A stretch of DNA of 27,607 nucleotides from JAUXLW01 sp964195005 (GTDB lineage: Bacteria; Actinomycetota; Acidimicrobiia; Spongiisociales; SHLN01): assembly GCA_964195005.1 (NCBI GenBank), contig CAXMOO010000178.1:1-27607 (forward strand), written 5' to 3'. Below, in pieces: positions 22,949 through 27,607 of this stretch; the stretch's first letter is position 1; each line of letters begins with the position of its first letter. The notes beneath the pieces were generated by a model, which was not told where the DNA came from, searched no databases, and was given only the letters and a program-made list of their open reading frames with translations. The translations under genes and the position numbers were made by a program.

Positions 22949-24968
22949 GGTCGAACAAGAGCTGGACGAGCTCCGCGCCAAGATCCGTGACGCCGCCTAC
23001 CGGTACTACGTGCTGGATGATCCAGACGTTTCCGACATCGAGTACGACGAGCTATTTGGCCGACTCGAGCAACTCGAAGCGGAGAACCCGGACCTGGTTA
23101 CCGTCGATTCGCCTACGCAGCGGATCGGAGTTGCCCCGTCGGAGGCGTTCGCACCGGTGACCCACCGCCAGCCCATGTTTTCGCTAGACAACGCCGACTC
23201 GGTCGAGGATCTGGAGGCGTGGGAACAGCGAGTTGTGCGCGGGCTCGGGGGCGAGCCGAGCGGATTCGTGTGCGAGCTCAAGATCGACGGGCTGGCCGTA
23301 TCGCTTACTTACGAGGATGGACGCCTCCAGCAAGGGGCGACTCGCGGAAGCGGAACAGTCGGCGAAGACATCACCCACAACGTGCGCGTTATCGAGGCCG
23401 TGCCGCTGGTCCTGCGGGGGGATCCGCCCAGGATCCTCGAAGTACGAGGCGAGATCTACATGCCAATCTCAGCCTTCGATGAGCTCAATGAGCGCCAGCG
23501 CGACGAAGGCGGGCAGGTCTTCGTCAACCCGAGGAACGCCGCGGCCGGTTCGGTCAGACAGAAGGACCCGGCGATCACCGCCACCCGCCGGCTGGCCATC
23601 TGGACCTATCAGGTGGGGGCTGTGGAGGCCGGTCCCGCTATCGACTCGCACTGGGCCACGCTCGAATGGCTGCGCGATATGGGGCTACCGGTGAATCCGG
23701 CATCGCGACGAGTCGAGACTCGGCAGCAGGTCGAGGAGTTCGTCGGCGGGGCCGTCGAGTCCCGCCACGCCTACGACTACCAGACCGATGGTGTGGTTGT
23801 AAAGGTCGACGGACTGGCAGAACAGGACACCCTGGGTTTCACAGCCCGGAGCCCTCGTTGGGCGGTTGCCTTCAAGTTCCCGGCTGAAGAGCGCAACACG
23901 AAACTCAAGAAGATCAAGATAAACATCGGACGAACCGGGGCCGCCACCCCATACGCGGTTCTGGAGCCGGTGTTCGTCGGAGGGGCAACCGTGACCTACG
24001 CCACGCTGCATAACGAGGGTGAAGTTCACCGCAAAGACATTCGACCCGGCGACGTTGTCACGGTCCGGCGGGCCGGCGACGTGATTCCCGAGGTGGTGGG
24101 CCCCGTCATCTCCGCCCGCAAGGGTAAGAAGCTGCGGCGGTGGAACATGCCAAAGAAGTGCCCCTTCTGCGGTAATCCCATTGTTCAGCTCGAGGGGGAG
24201 GCGGTGGCCCGCTGCACCGGTGGGTTCGAGTGCCCGAGCCGCTTGCGGGAGTACCTGTTCCACTTTGCCTCCCGGGGAGGGATGGACATCGAGGGACTCG
24301 GTTACCAAACGGTCGACCTGCTCATGACCAACGGTCTCATTGCCGACCCGGCGGACATCTTTACGCTCGAGGCCGACGAGCTCCTGGTGTTCGACGGGTG
24401 GGGTGAGGTTTCGGTCAACAACCTCTTGAGTGAAATCGACGAAGCCAGGGACATGCCGCTGGCCCGGCTGCTGACGGCGCTGGGAATCCCGCTGGTGGGA
24501 ACAACGGTGGCAAGGACGCTGGCACGTAATTTCCCGTCCATGGACAGGTTGGCCCGGGCAAGCGATGAGGAGTTGGCAGCCGTTGAGGGATTTGGGCCGG
24601 AGATCGTCCGGTCGGTGCGGATGTGGGCCGATGATCCGGAGACCAAGCAGCTGATCAGGAAGCTCGGTACGGCCGGAGTCCGGCTGGCCGACCCGGAGCC
24701 GGAGGGCGGCCTGGACGAATCCCTGGCCGGGGTCACCCTGGTCATCACCGGGACGTTGGAGGGTTTCAGTCGAGAAGCAGCCAAGGCAGCTGCTGAGGCG
24801 AGGGGAGCCAAAGTCACCGGGTCGGTCTCCAGGAAGACGTCGGCGCTGGTGGCAGGCAGCAACGCCGGGACCAAGCTCGTCAAGGCCCAGGAACTGGACG
24901 TGCCGGTGATCGATGAAGCCACGTTTGTACGGCTCTTGCGGAAGGGTCCCGGGGTGCTGCCGAAGTGA
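22941..24968 (+). CDS. ligA: NAD-dependent DNA ligase LigA
   Basis: This essential ligase seals nicks in replication and repair using NAD. The 675-residue length is normal. Domains in order: Ia (YYVLDDPDVSDIEYDEL), adenylation with Lys114 in CELKIDGLAVSL, AFKFPAEERNTKL, the OB fold (GRTGAATPYAVLEPV, RAGDVIPEV), a zinc finger with four Cys (CPFCG, then RCTGGFECPSR), the HhH region (ALGIPLVGTTVARTLARNFP), and the C-terminal BRCT (TLVITGTLEGFSREAAK). The ATG at 22941 is preferred over the open frame from 22911, because homology starts at EQELDELRAKI. It overlaps mnmA by 8 nt and the HAD gene by 4 nt. Confidence 0.97.
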   Translation: MGEVEQELDELRAKIRDAAYRYYVLDDPDVSDIEYDELFGRLEQLEAENPDLVTVDSPTQRIGVAPSEAFAPVTHRQPMFSLDNADSVEDLEAWEQRVVRGLGGEPSGFVCELKIDGLAVSLTYEDGRLQQGATRGSGTVGEDITHNVRVIEAVPLVLRGDPPRILEVRGEIYMPISAFDELNERQRDEGGQVFVNPRNAAAGSVRQKDPAITATRRLAIWTYQVGAVEAGPAIDSHWATLEWLRDMGLPVNPASRRVETRQQVEEFVGGAVESRHAYDYQTDGVVVKVDGLAEQDTLGFTARSPRWAVAFKFPAEERNTKLKKIKINIGRTGAATPYAVLEPVFVGGATVTYATLHNEGEVHRKDIRPGDVVTVRRAGDVIPEVVGPVISARKGKKLRRWNMPKKCPFCGNPIVQLEGEAVARCTGGFECPSRLREYLFHFASRGGMDIEGLGYQTVDLLMTNGLIADPADIFTLEADELLVFDGWGEVSVNNLLSEIDEARDMPLARLLTALGIPLVGTTVARTLARNFPSMDRLARASDEELAAVEGFGPEIVRSVRMWADDPETKQLIRKLGTAGVRLADPEPEGGLDESLAGVTLVITGTLEGFSREAAKAAAEARGAKVTGSVSRKTSALVAGSNAGTKLVKAQELDVPVIDEATFVRLLRKGPGVLPK

Positions 24969-25546
24969 TACCGCCGGGCGTGCGACACGTGATCTTTGAC
25001 TTTGGAGGAACGCTTGCCGACCTGAGGTGGCCCTTCTCTCTCCTGCGCAGGGTGTTCCCGACGGCGACAATGGGGCCGGGCGAGGTCACCCGGCCGGGCC
25101 GGGTGCGACGGCTGTTTCGGAGGATCTTCTACCCGATTGTGGCTCGGTTCTTCCGACCGTATCCCGGCTTGTTGCCAACTCTCGACGAGCTGTCCCGCGC
25201 CGGCTATCGACTGCACATTCTCTCCAACAACAGCTCAATTCTGACCTGGCAATTGTCATCTCTGGGAATAGCCGAGATCTTCGACACCGTCACATGGTCG
25301 GAGGAGGCCGGTGTGGAGAAGCCGGATCCGCGTATCTTTGTGATCGGCCTCGAACGGATCGGGGCCACCGCCGCCGAGGTTGTGTATGTTGGCAATAGCT
25401 TCACAGCAGACGTTTTGGGCGCCCGGGGGGCGGGAATAGTCCCAATCCATGCCGACTACGAAGGAACCAGCCCGGCCGGCTCCCATCTCAAGATTGCCGC
25501 CCTTGCCGACCTACCCAAGCTTCTAGCGTCCAGTTCGTCCGAGTAG
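24965..25546 (+). CDS. HAD-superfamily hydrolase
   Basis: A 193-residue HAD protein. Motif I is VIFDFGGTLAD with nucleophile Asp12; the usual second Asp (DxDxT) is Gly here. Motif II is LHILSNNSS, motif III is VEKPDPRIF with the Lys, and motif IV is reduced to YVGNSFTADVLGA, with Asn where many members have Asp. The cap region (about 20-65) is basic (RPGRVRRLFRRIFYPIVARF). A phosphatase-like activity is likely but may be altered. The GTG start at 24965 overlaps the ligA stop by 4 nt. Its last 24 nt overlap the convergent DUF2079 gene. Confidence 0.85.
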   Translation: MIPPGVRHVIFDFGGTLADLRWPFSLLRRVFPTATMGPGEVTRPGRVRRLFRRIFYPIVARFFRPYPGLLPTLDELSRAGYRLHILSNNSSILTWQLSSLGIAEIFDTVTWSEEAGVEKPDPRIFVIGLERIGATAAEVVYVGNSFTADVLGARGAGIVPIHADYEGTSPAGSHLKIAALADLPKLLASSSSE

Positions 25547-26983
25547 GAGCACAGAATCGTTCTCGATAACGACCTCCCATTCCCCGGACCCCATAAGAGT
25601 GGCCAGGGTCTCTTCGCCGTAGATGATGTGCTCCATAAACCGAGGCTTCAGGACCACCCAATCCACCTCCGAGGTCGGCGGCTGGTGTGGGACCTCGGGT
25701 GCTGAATAGTCCAGGCTGGTGAATGGGTTGGGGAAGCGATAAATGTGCTCCCGATGGGCAAGTTGAGTTGCCAGAGTCGTTTCAGCCGACACCCCGTCGT
25801 CGGGACCGATCATCGCCAGTGCTGCCTGTATTCGGGGATCCGGCGATTGGGTGCCCCAGTCGTCGTTGTCGGGAGCAAACGAGAATGAGATGAATCCGGC
25901 CACCACGACCAGCGTGACGACGGCCCGATAACTACTACGTTTCAGCCGTTGCTGCAGCCAGAGTGCTCCGAACGCGGCGGCTATGGCCGCTACCGCCAGC
26001 AGGTAGACGGTGTAGTGAAACCTGATATCTACCTGATAGGTGTGGGTGCTGAGCATGTTGGCGGCGGTTATCGGCCCGGCTGCCAGGAGGATGACCGGGG
26101 ATAGAAGACTCAGGGGCAGGGCGAAAAGCATCGCCGCCAGGTAGCTGAAATGGGAGGCGGTGAAGAGATCGCCGATCAGCGAACCCGGCTGAGTTGCCAC
26201 CCCGGAGAGAATGTCGAATGCTCCGTCCCCGTAGGCGGCGTAGCGGCCGGCGTAGAGGACATTCCCGGTGGGGGAAAGGTTGGGTAAGAGGACCAGGAAA
26301 TTGAGGGCAAGCGCCGCCACCCCGATGACTGCGATCGCTATTCCTGCGGCGCGGGGCCGAAATCGCCATGCCAACCACACGCCGAGGGGCACGATCACCA
26401 ACCCGACATCTTCCTTGGCAGTCAGGGCCAGGGCGGCGGCGGCCACTCCCCAACCTGGTCGTTCCCTCACGATCAGGAGAACCGCCGCCAGGATCAGCGG
26501 CAGGGTGAGCAGCTCGGGGTGGAAGTTGTCCCACGTCGCCCAGGTGGTGGCCGGGTGGGCCAGTAAACCCAATGCGAGGACTGTCGACATTCCCGGCTTC
26601 ACCCCGATGCCCCTGGCTATCGAGTAGAGCAATGGGGCGCTGAGGGCGAGTGCTACGACGGTCAGCACCAGCAACAGCCGGGGGTCGGCCCAGATCCAAT
26701 ACAGCGGTGTGAGGAAAACCATGATGTAGGACGAGTGGTCGGCGAATAGGTTCAAACCTCGCAGGGTCACGAACGGCTCCCGGAAGCGGCTCAGGAGCCA
26801 AAGGCCCTGGTCGAATATTCCGAAGTCGAAGGTAAAGGTCAGAAAGCGGTCGAAGCGCGAGACGCTGAGAGCACTGAAGAGGGCCGCAAAGGCCGCCGTC
26901 CCCGACCAGACCACAAATCGTCCCAATTGGTCGGGACCGACGGCTGAGATACGACCCTGCAGGTCTGCGAACTGTGCCTTCAC
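25523..26983 (-). CDS. DUF2079 polytopic membrane protein
   Basis: A large integral membrane protein with roughly ten or more TM segments, for example LLLVLTVVALALSAPLLYSI, LLTLPLILAAVLLIV, AGIAIAVIGVAALALNFLVL, MLFALPLSLLSPVILLAAG and VYLLAVAAIAAAFGALW. Early motifs FDFGIFDQGLWLLSRF and FADHSSYIMVFLTPLYWIW, and the later KEDVG and TWDNFHPE, are characteristic of DUF2079, proteins related to GT-C glycosyltransferases. The C-terminal soluble part (WVVLKPRFMEHIIYGEE) is extracytoplasmic in such folds. I use the GTG at 26983, which has GGAAC upstream; GTG 27034 is an alternative that adds 17 residues. It is divergent from the lipoprotein gene. Confidence 0.85.
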   Translation of the reverse strand: MKAQFADLQGRISAVGPDQLGRFVVWSGTAAFAALFSALSVSRFDRFLTFTFDFGIFDQGLWLLSRFREPFVTLRGLNLFADHSSYIMVFLTPLYWIWADPRLLLVLTVVALALSAPLLYSIARGIGVKPGMSTVLALGLLAHPATTWATWDNFHPELLTLPLILAAVLLIVRERPGWGVAAAALALTAKEDVGLVIVPLGVWLAWRFRPRAAGIAIAVIGVAALALNFLVLLPNLSPTGNVLYAGRYAAYGDGAFDILSGVATQPGSLIGDLFTASHFSYLAAMLFALPLSLLSPVILLAAGPITAANMLSTHTYQVDIRFHYTVYLLAVAAIAAAFGALWLQQRLKRSSYRAVVTLVVVAGFISFSFAPDNDDWGTQSPDPRIQAALAMIGPDDGVSAETTLATQLAHREHIYRFPNPFTSLDYSAPEVPHQPPTSEVDWVVLKPRFMEHIIYGEETLATLMGSGEWEVVIENDSVLLLGRTGR

Positions 26984-27058
26984 GTCCGTTCCGCTGCTGG
27001 TCCCCGACAAGTACCGCTCCTCTCGATCAGGCACGGAGTCTATGGGTAGGGTGGATTC

Positions 27059-27601
27059 GTGCTTACGGCAGTGATTGAGAGACGAACGCAAGTTGGCTCG
27101 CTGGTGGTGGTTCTGGCGATTGTCGCAGCCGCCTGTGGCGGCGACTCCACTGATAGCCCCACCACCGCACCCGGCCCCTCCTCCACCACCACCACCACCA
27201 CCACCAGTGGTGTCCTCCGCGAGCCAACCGTGCCGTCGGTGCTGTTTGACGGGGCGTCATGCGGTGTGAGCGACGGCGCGCTGGACCCAGGGTTGAAGCA
27301 AGTCTCAGTGTTGAACACGTCGTCGAATGGGAGTGAAGCGCTCCTCGGCAAGCTCACCACCGCATACGGTCTCGACGAGGTCGCGGCCGATGTCGCAGCA
27401 GGTCGGTTCGACCGCTGGGGACAGCCCGATAACGACAATCCAACCGGCTTCGAAGAGATCAACGGGGCCCGGATGCCTCAAAACGCCACCGAACCCACTT
27501 TGCAGCCGTTTACCGCCACTACGGGCACCTGGGCTGTCGTTTGCCTCGATTTCCTCGACGAGAAGGCCTACATCGCCGCCGACGTTATCGAGGTCGGTTA
27601 A
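27059..27601 (+). CDS. Putative lipoprotein with poly-Thr linker
   Basis: A 180-residue exported protein. The N-terminus has a basic stretch (ERRTQ) and a hydrophobic core VGSLVVVLAIVAAACGG. Cys26 would be the lipidated residue of a degenerate lipobox (AAAC). A Ser/Thr/Pro-rich tether follows, with seven consecutive Thr encoded by an ACC-rich run. The mature part (from about residue 55) shows no domain I recognise; it contains two or three Cys (ASCGVSDG, VVCLDF) that could form a disulfide. The start is a GTG at 27059 with GGTGGA upstream. The gene ends 6 nt before the window edge, so nothing can be said about downstream partners. Confidence 0.75.
   Translation: MLTAVIERRTQVGSLVVVLAIVAAACGGDSTDSPTTAPGPSSTTTTTTTSGVLREPTVPSVLFDGASCGVSDGALDPGLKQVSVLNTSSNGSEALLGKLTTAYGLDEVAADVAAGRFDRWGQPDNDNPTGFEEINGARMPQNATEPTLQPFTATTGTWAVVCLDFLDEKAYIAADVIEVG
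27181..27207 (+). repeat. ACC trinucleotide repeat in the lipoprotein linker
   Basis: About nine near-perfect ACC/CCA units encode the Thr run of the lipoprotein tether. Such runs are prone to slippage, so tether length could vary between strains. Confidence 0.8.
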
Positions 27602-27607
27602 CCGGCC

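Noticed and set aside
23685..25070. Minus-strand frame of 461 codons opposite ligA
   Set aside because: It is a shadow of ligA in high-GC DNA; the ligA motifs on the plus strand are complete.

Overview
The window is about 27.6 kb of high-GC DNA, densely coded on both strands, with many 1-14 nt gene overlaps and frequent GTG starts. The gene content points to an actinobacterial chromosome: a MurA with Asp at the fosfomycin-target position, an alpha/beta-hydrolase fused to a class III cyclase, DrrAB-type ABC exporters, DUF4389 and DUF2079 membrane proteins, and MeaB. A deep lineage such as Acidimicrobiia is plausible, but that is inference. No rRNA, tRNA, CRISPR array, insertion sequence or phage gene was recognised.

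Layout. 1-2400 (minus strand): the promoter-proximal end of a bacterial microcompartment (BMC) operon, rpiB - deoC - BMC-T shell - BMC-H shell, running off the left edge. This DeoC + RpiB + shell combination is the hallmark of the sugar-phosphate-utilising (SPU) BMC class. Both enzymes carry N-terminal amphipathic extensions that look like encapsulation peptides. A divergent MerR/excisionase-like HTH coiled-coil protein lies next to it (2433-3170). 3268-6559: a small membrane protein, then drrA-drrB-pgl in a translationally coupled minus-strand operon, then a multi-TM protein whose 3' end looks rearranged. 6621-11837: accessory genes, namely a gamma-glutamylcyclotransferase-like protein, the hydrolase-cyclase fusion, a methyltransferase, a two-ACT-domain protein, a DUF4389 protein and a membrane protein. 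11917-13986: a response regulator / histidine kinase pair in which both genes are broken, by three lesions and one lesion respectively. 14134-16629: a TrpB2-type tryptophan synthase beta chain, an alpha/beta hydrolase and a second, ordinary RpiB with the canonical Cys. 16874-25546 (all plus strand): a housekeeping block of murA, a NifU-like scaffold, meaB, enoyl-CoA hydratase, an FMN-binding-like protein, cysteine desulfurase, mnmA, ligA and a HAD hydrolase. 25523-27601: a DUF2079 membrane protein divergent from a lipoprotein with a poly-Thr linker.

How the genes work together. In the BMC operon, DeoC would cleave 2-deoxyribose-5-phosphate to acetaldehyde and glyceraldehyde-3-phosphate inside a shell of BMC-H and BMC-T tiles, with RpiB handling a pentose phosphate. 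Any aldehyde-processing core enzymes and the BMC-P vertex protein would have to lie beyond the left edge. The cysteine desulfurase feeds sulfur to MnmA for tRNA 2-thiouridine, and possibly to Fe-S assembly with the NifU-like protein.

Limits. All assignments come from reading motifs in translations; no database search was run. Several starts are uncertain and are flagged. The broken genes could in part be sequencing or assembly errors.
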